Of a stretch of DNA of 64,000 nt, positions 33,600 through 42,972 are shown in pieces. The position numbers and the translations under genes are program-made. Numbering within the stretch: position 1 is the stretch's first letter; the number at the start of each line of letters is the position of its first letter. The DNA comes from Pedobacter insulae (GTDB lineage: Bacteria; Bacteroidota; Bacteroidia; Sphingobacteriales; Sphingobacteriaceae), in NCBI RefSeq assembly GCF_900113525.1, contig NZ_FOPP01000003.1, positions 62,001 through 126,000 of the forward strand. The letters are read 5' to 3'. A model generated the notes under the pieces. That model saw only the letters and a program-made list of their open reading frames with translations, ran no database searches and had not been told where the DNA came from.

Positions 33600-34277
33600 T
33601 TATGATCTAATTTTATTAAAATTAGCAATTAAAGTATATACTGCAACATCAAAATTCTTATTATTACTAAATTTGATTAATTCCAATTGCACTCCCTCAC
33701 TCAAATTAGGCTGTAAGAAAAACGTCATAAATGGAACGAAAAGATCTTCCATTTCTTCACTAAGCTCCAACAAGTCTGCATTACTACAGATATCTTCTAC
33801 ACTGCTTTCAGCTAATTGCTGATTACTAATCAAATCCTCATAAATATGAAACTCGTCTTGAAACTCGTCTTCCTCAACTAACAGAAATTCTTTTAAAAAA
33901 TCTTCTAATCCAGGTTTGATTTCTTCATCATGACATTCATTAATGTATAGTAACAAATTTAACAACTCAGTTCCCCGCTCAATCGTTTCCTCCTCAATAT
34001 TCGCCCATTCTTTCGATTCAAGATAATCTTCCTCTAATTTATTAATATCGCTGGTAAAGAAATTAATCATCAGTAAATCAAAATATACCTCCCTGAGTTC
34101 ATCAAAAGCGGGTTGCTCATCAAAAACTTCATCGAACTCTGCAACTTTCTCCAGAAAGTTCATATCCTTCCCAAAAACTTCCACTAATCGTTGTTCAATC
34201 GCTATTGAATCTATGCCCTTTGCCTCTGCAAATTTATCTAGTGAAGCAATTAATGCCTGTTCTACCCTATTATTCAT
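33600..34277 (-). CDS. Acidic hypothetical protein
   Basis: I do not recognise this 225-residue protein. It is predicted cytoplasmic, strongly acidic, rich in Glu, Asp, Leu and Phe, and almost entirely helical; no signal peptide or membrane segment. Its start overlaps the end of the dihydroorotase-like gene by 8 nt, which points to coupled translation with that gene. Confidence 0.75.
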   Translation of the reverse strand: MNNRVEQALIASLDKFAEAKGIDSIAIEQRLVEVFGKDMNFLEKVAEFDEVFDEQPAFDELREVYFDLLMINFFTSDINKLEEDYLESKEWANIEEETIERGTELLNLLLYINECHDEEIKPGLEDFLKEFLLVEEDEFQDEFHIYEDLISNQQLAESSVEDICSNADLLELSEEMEDLFVPFMTFFLQPNLSEGVQLELIKFSNNKNFDVAVYTLIANFNKIRS

Positions 34278-35532
34278 ATTTTTGGAATTGATTATTGTTA
34301 TATACCAATTTTACTTTACCTTTTAAACTTTTACCTAGCAAAGGCGAATTATTTGATCTCGATTCATTTGTAGTAGCATCAAACAACCATTCCTCTTCAG
34401 GATGGTATGCTGTTAAGTTAGCTATTTCTCCAATATTAATAGAAGGAACTTTCAAACCTAACAAATTTCTAGGGTTAATAGACAGTTTTTCCGCAATCAT
34501 GCCAGGGCTTAATCCGGCAACTAATAACAAAGGTAATGCAGTTTGAAGGGTAATAATTCCATAAGATGCCTGTTCAAACTCCACATCCTTAAACTCTATC
34601 TCATGAGGTCTGTGCTGGGTGCAAACTGCATCAATAGTACCATCCTTTAATCCTGTCAACAGTGCTTTAACATCGCTTTTGCTCCTTAGAGGTGGCTTTA
34701 CCTTATAATTACTATCAAACTCATTAAGTAAATCCTCGGTCATGCTTAATTGGTGCGCAGCTACGTCACAAGTTATTTTAACGCCATCTTTTTTGGCTCG
34801 CTTAATGAGGGCAACTGAGCCAGCAGTGGAAACCGTAGTGATATGAACCGGAGCCTCATGATAATTTGCCAGGTAAATATCTCTTGCAATATGCATTTCT
34901 TCTGCCAACGAGGGTAATCCTTTCATTCCTAAAAGGATGCTGTTTTCACTTTCATTAATTTGTGCCTTTCCCGCAATAGATCTGTTTTCGGGATATACCA
35001 TTAATAACGCATCAAATCCTTGTGCATATTGTAGTGCACGGCTCATAAAACCATCATCTTTAATAGGATGATCGCCATCAGAGAATGCAATCGCACCTGC
35101 GTTTTTCATGTCGAATAATTCTGCCAATTCTTTTCCTTCCAAATCATTGCTGATGGCGCCGATTGGAAATACATCCACTAAATTATTTTTAGCCTTATTT
35201 AAGATATAGGCAACCTGTCCTTTTGATTGAACCACCGGCTTAGTTTGGGGCAGTACAGCTAACCCTGTAAAACCACCAGCTTTTGCAGTAGCTGTTAAGG
35301 TTTGTAAATCTTCCTTAGTTTCTAGACCCGGATCGCCAACCATACAATTTAAATCAAAAAAACCTGGAGAAACGATCGCCCCATCTGCGGCAAAAACCTG
35401 CTCGCCTTTTGCGGGACTTAACTGCTTTGCTATGGCGGTTATCTTTCCCTGTTCAATTCGTATATCGCAAGTTTGTTCGTTAAACTTACTATTTGAATCT
35501 GCAATTGTTATTCCCTTGATAAAGAGGTTCAT
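34270..35532 (-). CDS. Dihydroorotase-like protein lacking metal-binding histidines
   Basis: The 420-residue protein has the overall sequence of a type I dihydroorotase (amidohydrolase TIM barrel): SPGFFDLNCMVGDPGLETKEDL near 55-76, PVHITTVSTAGSV and VKITCDVAAHQL in the middle, and TQHRPHE late. In active enzymes the first motif is D-x-H-x-H-x-R-(E/D)-P-G; here His-x-His has become Asn62-x-Met64 and the Arg is Gly66, and the late metal-binding Asp is Gln. Loss of several ligands indicates a catalytically dead paralogue, like known inactive dihydroorotases that act as structural partners. Overlaps neighbours on both sides. Confidence 0.85.
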   Translation of the reverse strand: MNLFIKGITIADSNSKFNEQTCDIRIEQGKITAIAKQLSPAKGEQVFAADGAIVSPGFFDLNCMVGDPGLETKEDLQTLTATAKAGGFTGLAVLPQTKPVVQSKGQVAYILNKAKNNLVDVFPIGAISNDLEGKELAELFDMKNAGAIAFSDGDHPIKDDGFMSRALQYAQGFDALLMVYPENRSIAGKAQINESENSILLGMKGLPSLAEEMHIARDIYLANYHEAPVHITTVSTAGSVALIKRAKKDGVKITCDVAAHQLSMTEDLLNEFDSNYKVKPPLRSKSDVKALLTGLKDGTIDAVCTQHRPHEIEFKDVEFEQASYGIITLQTALPLLLVAGLSPGMIAEKLSINPRNLLGLKVPSINIGEIANLTAYHPEEEWLFDATTNESRSNNSPLLGKSLKGKVKLVYNNNQFQKYE

Positions 35533-37571
35533 GAATTTGAATGATGTTTTATATGATAAAATCTGACCAGTAGTATTTCAATCGCTAAAAAAATAACGCT
35601 CAAAATTAGACAAAGTTTCCATAACTCTGTCCCTTTATTTTTTGTCGAAACAATCGTCTCAATAGAATCGCTTGCCGGATCGAGCAAACTCATCTGCTCT
35701 TTGTTTAATATTTTATTCAAGGCTGATGGTTCATCGTAATGCATATCAGATTCCGTTCTATTATCATTAAAAGCAATAACCGAAATTACCGAATCAACTT
35801 GCTTTAAATCATAAAAGCCCGATTTCTTCACTTGATCAGCCACATATAAAAGCGTTTTACCGCTAGTTTGCCTAATTTCTGGAATGACTTCAAAATTATC
35901 AGCCACCAACTTTAACGATTGATCACTATTTAAATTAACCTTGTTGCTCTCTAAAACATTATCTTTCATTACCACATAATAAAGTGGTTGTTCCCTTACA
36001 CTTGCAAATGCTATTTTATACATTAAGGGCACGAAAATAGGGTGTTCTGCCAGATTACTATCATCGGCACTAAGCCCGGTTGCAGCTAAATAAACCTGTC
36101 CATCCTTTCGGGGATAGCGGGTAAAAAATAGTTGGTTGGCCGGCAACTGCAATAAACTTTCTTTGTTACGTGTATTGTTATCAGTGAAACTAAGATAGCG
36201 TTTTACTTCCGGGAGATCTAATTTTTCAGGCAGGCTCTCAAATACCTCTTTAAATAAAGGGTTTTTAAGTTCTATTGAGCTAACTTTCGTTGGTTTCGCT
36301 ATTAAGTCGGCAATAATAGGAAGATTTAAAGTTTTAAAAAATTGATTATACAAATTCTTTTGAGCGTTTAAATTAGGAAAAATAACTACCGAACCGCCAT
36401 TTTCCACATATAACCTAAGGGCATCTGCAAGACCAGTTGAAGGGTTATTTAATTCATTTAGCACAATTAGGCTATAACCAGATAGGGCCGAATAATTAAT
36501 ATTACTTTCAGGCATCTCTGTAAGCCTGAAGTATTGATCAGCATTAAAAAGTGCTTTAATATATTTGTTAGTAGTTGCCCCATTTATGCTCAGCACTTTT
36601 TGATCAGCACTTACGTTAAAACTAAATTTAAGACCATCGTCAAATGTTAAAGGAAAGTCCTTTATAACTAGCTCGCCCTTTTGCCACCCTAAATTCAAGC
36701 CGCTAAATGATAAGGTATCAACTTGAGTGCTCCCTGCTTCAATTGTTAAACTACTAATCCCTTTTTGTTGGTTATTAATTGATAATTTAACTGGGATATT
36801 CTTGGCTGTTTCATCGCTGTAATTCTTCAACCTTACCACAATCTTCTCGGCTCCATTAGTCTGATGTACAGGTGATAACATCCATACACTATCTACCGCA
36901 ACATTAGGTAGATGATTTGACTTTAATCTAATCAGAGATATCGTAAGATTTTTATCTGCAGCTATGGGAGCCTCCCCCGCAAAGCCTTTTTGAAAATCCG
37001 AAATGATATAACTAAACCGGTTACTTGATCCCGTAAAAATGTTCTGCTGACGATTGATGACTTGTTGTAGTCGCCGGCTGGCAGCAGAGATCTTCACCTC
37101 ATCGATAGCACGCATTAATTCGTCCGCATTCAGCAGTCGCTGGTGCCTGCCTTCAAAATCATTGGTTAGTAACTGAAACCTATCGTTAAGTTGAAAAGCC
37201 TTGACGATTTCCTTCGCCTTTCTTTTTGCCTCATCTAGTAGATTACCCTCTTTGTTCACAGCTTCCATGCTGTAAGAATTGTCAATATAAATACTCACGA
37301 TATTAGTCTTGCTTAGATCGTTTTTTTGTCCGGAAGGAATAAAAGGGCGGGAAAAAGCAAGTACTAAAAAGATAATTGCCAATATCCTACTTATTAAAAT
37401 AAGTAGATTTTTAAGCTTTTCCTGAGAAGAATTCTGTTCTTTAATCTCTTTTAAAAAAGCAACATTACTAAAATATACTTTTTTAAATTTCCTGAAATTG
37501 AATAAATGTATTATGACCGGAATTGCGATCGATAAAAGTGCAAAAAGAAAGCCTGGATACAGGAAATTCAT
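35529..37571 (-). CDS. BatA-like protein with von Willebrand A-type domain
   Basis: A 680-residue membrane protein. The N-terminal BatA segment (FLYPGFLFALLSIAIPVIIHLFNFRKFKKVYFSNVAFL, shown here only by its ends) covers the first 40 residues, a second helix lies near 58-77, and a VWA-like domain begins with IYIDNSYSM (metal-site D-x-S-x-S, near 93-101). A glutamine-amidotransferase-like region follows near 350, and a final helix spans about 653-672. Such proteins are found with MoxR and Bat genes, which are not here. It overlaps the dihydroorotase-like gene by 4 nt. Confidence 0.85.
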   Translation of the reverse strand: MNFLYPGFLFALLSIAIPVIIHLFNFRKFKKVYFSNVAFLKEIKEQNSSQEKLKNLLILISRILAIIFLVLAFSRPFIPSGQKNDLSKTNIVSIYIDNSYSMEAVNKEGNLLDEAKRKAKEIVKAFQLNDRFQLLTNDFEGRHQRLLNADELMRAIDEVKISAASRRLQQVINRQQNIFTGSSNRFSYIISDFQKGFAGEAPIAADKNLTISLIRLKSNHLPNVAVDSVWMLSPVHQTNGAEKIVVRLKNYSDETAKNIPVKLSINNQQKGISSLTIEAGSTQVDTLSFSGLNLGWQKGELVIKDFPLTFDDGLKFSFNVSADQKVLSINGATTNKYIKALFNADQYFRLTEMPESNINYSALSGYSLIVLNELNNPSTGLADALRLYVENGGSVVIFPNLNAQKNLYNQFFKTLNLPIIADLIAKPTKVSSIELKNPLFKEVFESLPEKLDLPEVKRYLSFTDNNTRNKESLLQLPANQLFFTRYPRKDGQVYLAATGLSADDSNLAEHPIFVPLMYKIAFASVREQPLYYVVMKDNVLESNKVNLNSDQSLKLVADNFEVIPEIRQTSGKTLLYVADQVKKSGFYDLKQVDSVISVIAFNDNRTESDMHYDEPSALNKILNKEQMSLLDPASDSIETIVSTKNKGTELWKLCLILSVIFLAIEILLVRFYHIKHHSNS

Positions 37572-37620
37572 TAAAAACCAAAGATAGAAAAAATTTGGAG
37601 ATTACAGAATACCTCAGGCC

Positions 37621-38454
37621 TTACTTTGCTAATTCTCTTTCCAAGATCATTTCAATATCGGGCGCCTCGTCTACCGACTTAACCAGTATTCCTTTTTTGT
37701 TAATTAAAAAATGATGGGGATATGCAAAGACTTTTAACTGTTCGTCCATATATTTTTTCTGATTGGGAACCGTTGAATAGTCAAATTGTGTTTTTTTAAG
37801 AAAAGTTTGGAGCGGCTCTTTAGGATCAATCGCAAGGCTGACAAACAATATATCATCCCTACCCTTATATTTTTGCACCATTTTATTTAACGCTGGCATC
37901 TCAAGTATACAGGCAGGGCAATTAATAAACCAGCATTTAAAAAGAACAATTTTTCCTTTAGTATTTTCCGAACTATATAATTTACCATCTATATCAGTAA
38001 AGTTAAATGCAGGAATAGGTTTGCCTTCCATTTTAAAATGCACCAATGCGTTACGTGAATCCTGCCTTATATAAGCTCCTGCATACTCAGGCGATTTTGC
38101 TGGTATTTTTGCAAGTTTATAGTTAATTAAAGAATCTTTTGAATAAATATTTAATGGATAGTAATCACCGGAGCTCAATGTTTTTAAAAAATCTCCTTTA
38201 CTCATCTCCATTCCGCTTGTATCGAAAGCTACAAAATCTTCGAAAAACTTGATTTCACTTTTATAATAACTCCAAAAGCTATTGAAATCCTTCATGATGT
38301 CGGTTTCTATTATAATGGGCTGTCCAATTTTACTGGAATCTATCTTTGGGCCCGCATCTACTGTCTTGTTTTCATTTTGTGGTTCAGGCATTCGAATACA
38401 GGCACCTACAAAAAGGACAATAAGCGCTACCATTACAATAATTGGTTTCTTCAT
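37621..38454 (-). CDS. Thioredoxin-fold lipoprotein (TlpA-like)
   Basis: A 277-residue protein with a lipoprotein signal (LFVGAC, Cys about 19) and a C-terminal thioredoxin domain of the AhpC-TSA/TlpA type. The redox motif is CPAC in FINCPACILEMP near residue 175-186, followed by the cis-Pro loop YPHHFLINKKG. An N-terminal region of about 130 residues has no clear family. It probably reduces or oxidises thiols on the periplasmic face. It is on the minus strand, 49 nt after the BatA-like gene in genome order but separately promoted. Confidence 0.88.
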   Translation of the reverse strand: MKKPIIVMVALIVLFVGACIRMPEPQNENKTVDAGPKIDSSKIGQPIIIETDIMKDFNSFWSYYKSEIKFFEDFVAFDTSGMEMSKGDFLKTLSSGDYYPLNIYSKDSLINYKLAKIPAKSPEYAGAYIRQDSRNALVHFKMEGKPIPAFNFTDIDGKLYSSENTKGKIVLFKCWFINCPACILEMPALNKMVQKYKGRDDILFVSLAIDPKEPLQTFLKKTQFDYSTVPNQKKYMDEQLKVFAYPHHFLINKKGILVKSVDEAPDIEMILERELAK

Positions 38455-38606
38455 CGCGTTAAAATTTAAACTTAAGTTAAAAATAATTAACTATATTTCT
38501 AGTAATAAATTTCGTATCTCATTTAATGATTTATAAATCAAATGATTACTAAAGTCACGATAAAGCAATATTGAAATTCAACTTAACATAATAATTATAA
38601 AATGTG

Positions 38607-38614
38607 TATCTTTG
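38607..38614 (+). promoter_or_regulatory. -7 box upstream of L,D-transpeptidase-like gene
   Basis: TATCTTTG is a full match to TAnnTTTG and is 85 nt upstream of the ATG at 38700. No matching TTTG at the -33 distance, so only the -7 is reported. Confidence 0.45.
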
Positions 38615-38699
38615 ATTATTATTTCACTTTAATCCAAATGCTTATTTGATAAAACCCATACGTAAACAATTATATAGCAAGCCAACAAAAGCAAACTCT

Positions 38700-39473
38700 A
38701 TGAAGAATTACATTTTAGGACTATCAGGATTAACAGCAATCGCACTTTTCTTTATTACTACGAGTTGGACAACTAAAAAGTTGGAGCAACCCAAAATGAA
38801 AACCCCCGTTGTTGTTACAGTAGACAGCGTTTACGATCAACATGTTACTACACTTTATAATGAGGTTCACTTAAAAGAAGCAGGATTAAGCAAATCTGCA
38901 TTTGAAAAGGCCCTTACTGGTTTTTATAATTTGAAAAAAGCAGGTCAGTTATCTCAAAAATCAATTTTAACCATTGCTGATTTTGATCAATTAAGTACCC
39001 AGAAAAGGTTATATATTATAGATCTCGATAAAAAAGAAATCTTATTGAATACCTGGGTAGCGCATGGTCAGAGAAGCGGTAAAGACGAAGCGGTCAATTT
39101 TTCAAATAAAAACGAATCATACACTAGCAGCTTAGGCTTTTATGTAACCGGCGAGGTGTATAAAGGCATACATGGCAAATCCCTTAAGTTAGACGGGATG
39201 GACAATGGTTTTAACAATAATGCCCGTAGCCGTGCGATTGTAGTTCATGGCGCCCCCTATGTTAGTAAAGGCACGATAAAAGCATTGGGTCGTTTAGGAA
39301 GAAGCCAGGGTTGTCCGGCCGTTGCGCCCGAGATCGCTGATAAAGTGATTAATACGATAGGAGATAAAACAGTGTTATTTATCAACAAAAGCGAAGAGCG
39401 TTATAGTTCAAAATATCTTGATCATACTTTGGCGGCGAACTTTGCACTTGAGCAACAGTCAACAATAGATTAG
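38700..39473 (+). CDS. Murein L,D-transpeptidase catalytic domain family protein
   Basis: A 257-residue protein with an N-terminal membrane or signal segment and a catalytic domain of the YkuD-related type. The histidine is in AIVVHGAPYV and the nucleophilic cysteine in GRLGRSQGCPAV, the arrangement that forms or exchanges 3-3 cross-links or links lipoproteins to peptidoglycan. The frame opens at TTG 38646; the ATG at 38700 begins a credible signal anchor. It faces the first of two YcbB-like genes and is the smallest of the three L,D-transpeptidase-type genes here. Confidence 0.88.
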   Translation: MKNYILGLSGLTAIALFFITTSWTTKKLEQPKMKTPVVVTVDSVYDQHVTTLYNEVHLKEAGLSKSAFEKALTGFYNLKKAGQLSQKSILTIADFDQLSTQKRLYIIDLDKKEILLNTWVAHGQRSGKDEAVNFSNKNESYTSSLGFYVTGEVYKGIHGKSLKLDGMDNGFNNNARSRAIVVHGAPYVSKGTIKALGRLGRSQGCPAVAPEIADKVINTIGDKTVLFINKSEERYSSKYLDHTLAANFALEQQSTID

Positions 39474-39482
39474 CCTATTGCT

Positions 39483-39510
39483 GCGAATGGCTAAAAATTA
39501 AGCCATTCGC
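39483..39510. terminator. Hairpin terminator between convergent L,D-transpeptidase genes
   Basis: GCGAATGGCT and AGCCATTCGC form a perfect 10-bp stem with an 8-nt A/T loop, just after the + strand gene. The right arm falls in the last codons of the minus-strand gene, whose stop is at 39498-39500. Confidence 0.6.
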
Positions 39511-41036
39511 TGTAAATAGGTATAAAGAACAATATCTAACCCATAAACATCTTTGCGGAATTGCAGAACCCCTTGATCGTCTACCCAACAGGTAAAATAG
39601 GTTAAGTATACCGGAACTTTATCAGTTAAGCCAATATCCTCTGCATCGGCTCTTTTGCCTTCCATCCCAGCTTTTATTTTTTCAAGTTTATTTCCCTCTC
39701 CAAATAAAGCGGTTGCTAAAGCCAAAGGCTGCTCTACACGTACACAACCATGGCTTACAGCTCTCATATGCTGTTTGAAGGCATTTTTTGACGGAGTATC
39801 GTGCAAGTAAACACTGCTTTGGTTATTAAATAGAAACTTTATTTTCCCTAAAGCATTATCAGCTCCAGGACGTTGCTTAAATGTATAGGTTTTTCCAGCA
39901 TTTGCGGCCGACCAGTCGATGGTTTCTGTGTCTTCAATTAATTCTCCATCTAAAAACACATCAATGTTATGATTTGAAAGATAATAAGGGTCGGCAGCAG
40001 CAAATTTAGTTATTTCATTGGTGGCAATACTTTCAGGGATATTCCAGACTGGATTTACTTGAACACTATGAATTAGACTTTTCAATTGTGGAGTTTCTCG
40101 ATTAAATGGCCTGTCTTTTTTTAGGTCATTTTCATCATATTCTACTAATTTATCGGTATAGTTTTGATTTCTTCCTTCTCCAACGCAAACTTTCATGTTT
40201 AAACTAGACTTTCCGTTTTCGATCACATCCAGCCTAAAATCGGGAATGTTAACCCATACATATTTTTTTTCTGTGGGTGCATTTTTCCACCTTAACCTTT
40301 CCAGGTTGACAATTAAAATCCGCTCTGATTCTTCTTTATTCATGCCAGGCACCTGTACATTATCCTTAAGCGCCTTTTGAAGGCTAAGATACTCCTTGCT
40401 TTGCGGTTGTATGCTATCCAAAAACAAATTGAGATCTTTAGTCTCAAAAACCGAAATAAAACTAGCGCTGTCAGGCCGTTTGGTTTCAGTGTAGTATTGG
40501 GCATAAATCCTCCTCGGACTTACTAAACCAAATTGTATCGCATTGCTATAATTCGTTATTGAATTCGCCGCTGTTAACTCCAGATCAATTAATATTTGAT
40601 AAGCCTCATCAACGGATTTGACAGCTTTTTTATCGTAAATTTTGGTCATAAGCTCATTAAATCTGGCAGCCTTAAAGGTTTCTGGATTTAGTCCATGGGC
40701 ATGCGCATCGCTTATAACCTCAGCAGCATTTTTTAACTTTTGATTTGGAAGATCCCTCATTAAAAGGATAGGCTCAAAATCATTGGTTTCGTAAAGCGCG
40801 GCTAAAAACTTAGGATTTTTATACTTGTTTTTTTGCTGATTGAATGTTTCTTTAAATCGCTCAATAAAAACATCTGTTTCAATATCCTTAAAAACTTTAT
40901 TCCTAGTTTCTTTAAATACAATTTGCCCGATATCTGAGTGGCTCTTTTTACAAGACGGCAATATAAAAAGGGTTAAACATACGCTGAAAAACAGCACAAC
41001 TTTAAGTGTTTTAATTTGATGGCAAAGTAACTTCAT
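39498..41036 (-). CDS. L,D-transpeptidase, YcbB-type (copy 1)
   Basis: A 512-residue lipoprotein-type enzyme (LFILPSCKK, Cys near residue 29). The N-terminal 270 residues are helical and correspond to the L,D-transpeptidase scaffold domain; the YkuD catalytic domain follows, with ETPQLKSLIHSVQVNPVWNIP, the histidine in YLHDTPSK and the catalytic SHGCVR near the end. Such enzymes make 3-3 cross-links in peptidoglycan. It is a clear paralogue of the gene at 41252-42880, on the same strand. Confidence 0.93.
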   Translation of the reverse strand: MKLLCHQIKTLKVVLFFSVCLTLFILPSCKKSHSDIGQIVFKETRNKVFKDIETDVFIERFKETFNQQKNKYKNPKFLAALYETNDFEPILLMRDLPNQKLKNAAEVISDAHAHGLNPETFKAARFNELMTKIYDKKAVKSVDEAYQILIDLELTAANSITNYSNAIQFGLVSPRRIYAQYYTETKRPDSASFISVFETKDLNLFLDSIQPQSKEYLSLQKALKDNVQVPGMNKEESERILIVNLERLRWKNAPTEKKYVWVNIPDFRLDVIENGKSSLNMKVCVGEGRNQNYTDKLVEYDENDLKKDRPFNRETPQLKSLIHSVQVNPVWNIPESIATNEITKFAAADPYYLSNHNIDVFLDGELIEDTETIDWSAANAGKTYTFKQRPGADNALGKIKFLFNNQSSVYLHDTPSKNAFKQHMRAVSHGCVRVEQPLALATALFGEGNKLEKIKAGMEGKRADAEDIGLTDKVPVYLTYFTCWVDDQGVLQFRKDVYGLDIVLYTYLQRMA

Positions 41037-41094
41037 ACAGACTTAAGGATTTTAAGTCGAATTTGTTTTAATTAACTTAAAAAATTATCCTCTA

Positions 41095-41245
41095 AGAGGT
41101 CTTTCACCCTTATCCTGTCAATGCCTAGCCGGTATCCCTTGCCTTGCTATCCGGTACCTATCCGATAGTATCTCGGCACAATGGCGCTTTAAGGGGTAAG
41201 GAAGCAATACCTACCGAGACTCCAGGGGTGTATGGCGGATAACCG
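41095..41245. other. G+C-richer spacer of unknown nature between L,D-transpeptidase genes
   Basis: This 150-nt stretch is visibly more G+C-rich than its surroundings and carries several short inverted and direct repeats (CCGGTA twice, CTATCCGATAG, TTATCC near the left end and GGATAA near the right end). It has no credible reading frame. It resembles none of the REP-like copies in the window. It could be a different repeat, a structured RNA or the scar of an insertion. Confidence 0.45.
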
Positions 41246-41251
41246 AAAGCA

Positions 41252-42829
41252 TTACATATATTTCTTAACGGCCTCCCAAAGTTGCCCATCATAGTTGTAC
41301 ACATCTGGTCTTACTTCAACTTTTCCATTCTCAACCCATGCGGTATAATAGGTAATTACAACTGCCACATTCTTTCTTGTGGCAAACCATGCTGGTTTTA
41401 GTTTAAATCTTTTTAAAGTATCCGCCTTTTTCGCCAATATTTTTCGATACTTCGTATTTCTTGTCGTATCTAATGGCGGTAAGTCTACCTCCATTCTCAA
41501 ATTATCATATTGATATTTATCCTTCACCATTAATTGAGCAAACTGTAAAGGGTCTTCAATTCTAACACAACCATGGCTAATGGCTCTGTTTTTTAATTTA
41601 AAGCCATATTTATTATTGGTATCATGTAGGTATATACTAGAACTATTGTCAAAGACAAATTTAAATTTACCGAGTGCGTTTCCTTCTCCAGCACCTTGTT
41701 TGAATTGGAATGGCAATTTTTCCCGCGCATACCTGCCCCACCTGATCGTGTCCGGGTCATTCACTAATTTTCCTCGGAAGTAAACCTTAATATTATTATT
41801 AGATAAATAATAGGGGTCTTTGATGGCTTGATAATAAATCTCACTTTGAGCAATACTAACGGGAATATTCCAGATAGGGTTTACTTGTACCGCATTAAAA
41901 ACGCTAACCAATTGCGGTGTCTCATGATTTTTAGGTTTGTCATCCAATTTTCTACTCTTCAAAAAAACCTTCATTTTCTCCGCATAAGTCTCCTCTCTTT
42001 TTGCCCCCACGCAAACATTCATATGCGCCAATGTATCTTGCTTTAAAAACCAGGTTAAAGAAAAATCCGGAATATTCACCACCACTGCTTCTTCCAAATT
42101 AATGGGCATTTGCCAACGCATACGTTCCATATTCAACTTTATGAGCGTAATTGCCGAATGGTTTTCTGTTTTTAAGCTATCTCTGTAAAAAGCCAAAGCC
42201 TTTTTTAAATCCAAATAAGCCTTATTGTTCTGTTGCGAAGCTCTTAAAACAGCAAGAAGATCAGCAGTATTTAAAACCGAATCTAATTGTACACTATCAG
42301 GGCGTTTAACAGCTATGTAGTATCGGTTAAAATATTTCCTCGGATTTATGCTTCCGTACTTCATAAAGGTGTGATACCTTAATAAAGCATCCGCTGTTTT
42401 AATTTCCAACTCGGCAATGAGTGGATAAACTTCTTCTATTGTCTTAAATCTGTCTCTATTCAGTATTGCTAAAAGCCTGGTCAACTCATCAACACCAAAA
42501 ATTTTAGGATTGAACCCGTCTGCCTGACTATTTTCGATATATTTTCTCAGGCTATCTAAATTTCCGTTTGCATAAAACCTTGTCACCAATAGCGGTTTAT
42601 ACTCATTTTGCTTATAATGAGCACTAGTAATTTTCGGATTCGACAAGTGGTTTCTTAATTCTTTCAGCTTCTCGAGGAAAACTTGGTTATAGGATACAGT
42701 GTCAAATTTTTTATATAACTTATTATTGAAATGTTCAGCCAAAACTAAGCCTATTTCCGGCTTAGGCGTAAACAATTCACACGAGCTAAAAAACAGACAA
42801 CACAGGGCAAACAGAAGTGTTTTTTTCAA
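41252..42829 (-). CDS. L,D-transpeptidase, YcbB-type (copy 2)
   Basis: A protein of about 525 residues with a lipoprotein signal (LFFSSCELF). Layout equals copy 1: helical scaffold domain, then a YkuD domain with ETPQLVSVFNAVQVNPIWNIP, YLHDTNNK and SHGCVRIEDPL. No ATG is available at the start. The frame opens at TTG 42880, but TTG 42829 (MKKTLLFALCC) gives a proper lipoprotein signal and is preferred; the exact start is uncertain. It is divergent from the his operon. Confidence 0.88.
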   Translation of the reverse strand: MKKTLLFALCCLFFSSCELFTPKPEIGLVLAEHFNNKLYKKFDTVSYNQVFLEKLKELRNHLSNPKITSAHYKQNEYKPLLVTRFYANGNLDSLRKYIENSQADGFNPKIFGVDELTRLLAILNRDRFKTIEEVYPLIAELEIKTADALLRYHTFMKYGSINPRKYFNRYYIAVKRPDSVQLDSVLNTADLLAVLRASQQNNKAYLDLKKALAFYRDSLKTENHSAITLIKLNMERMRWQMPINLEEAVVVNIPDFSLTWFLKQDTLAHMNVCVGAKREETYAEKMKVFLKSRKLDDKPKNHETPQLVSVFNAVQVNPIWNIPVSIAQSEIYYQAIKDPYYLSNNNIKVYFRGKLVNDPDTIRWGRYAREKLPFQFKQGAGEGNALGKFKFVFDNSSSIYLHDTNNKYGFKLKNRAISHGCVRIEDPLQFAQLMVKDKYQYDNLRMEVDLPPLDTTRNTKYRKILAKKADTLKRFKLKPAWFATRKNVAVVITYYTAWVENGKVEVRPDVYNYDGQLWEAVKKYM

Positions 42830-42901
42830 TTTTACAGCGGATTTAGCAAATGATAATAATGAAATACTTAGCAATATCAAACAAATTAAATGGCAAATTC
42901 T

Positions 42902-42931
42902 TTTGAATTTACAATAACAAAGCTATATTTG
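42902..42931 (+). promoter_or_regulatory. his operon promoter
   Basis: TTTG (42902-42905), 18 nt, then TATATTTG (42924-42931), a perfect -7 box, 41 nt before the His leader peptide start. An inverted repeat TTTGTAG...CTACAAA (42928-42949, 8-nt loop) overlaps the -7 box and the transcription start, and could be an operator or a hairpin at the very 5' end of the message. Confidence 0.7.
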
Positions 42932-42972
42932 TAGCCTATTCCCTACAAAATTACGGAAAGAAAAGCAATATT

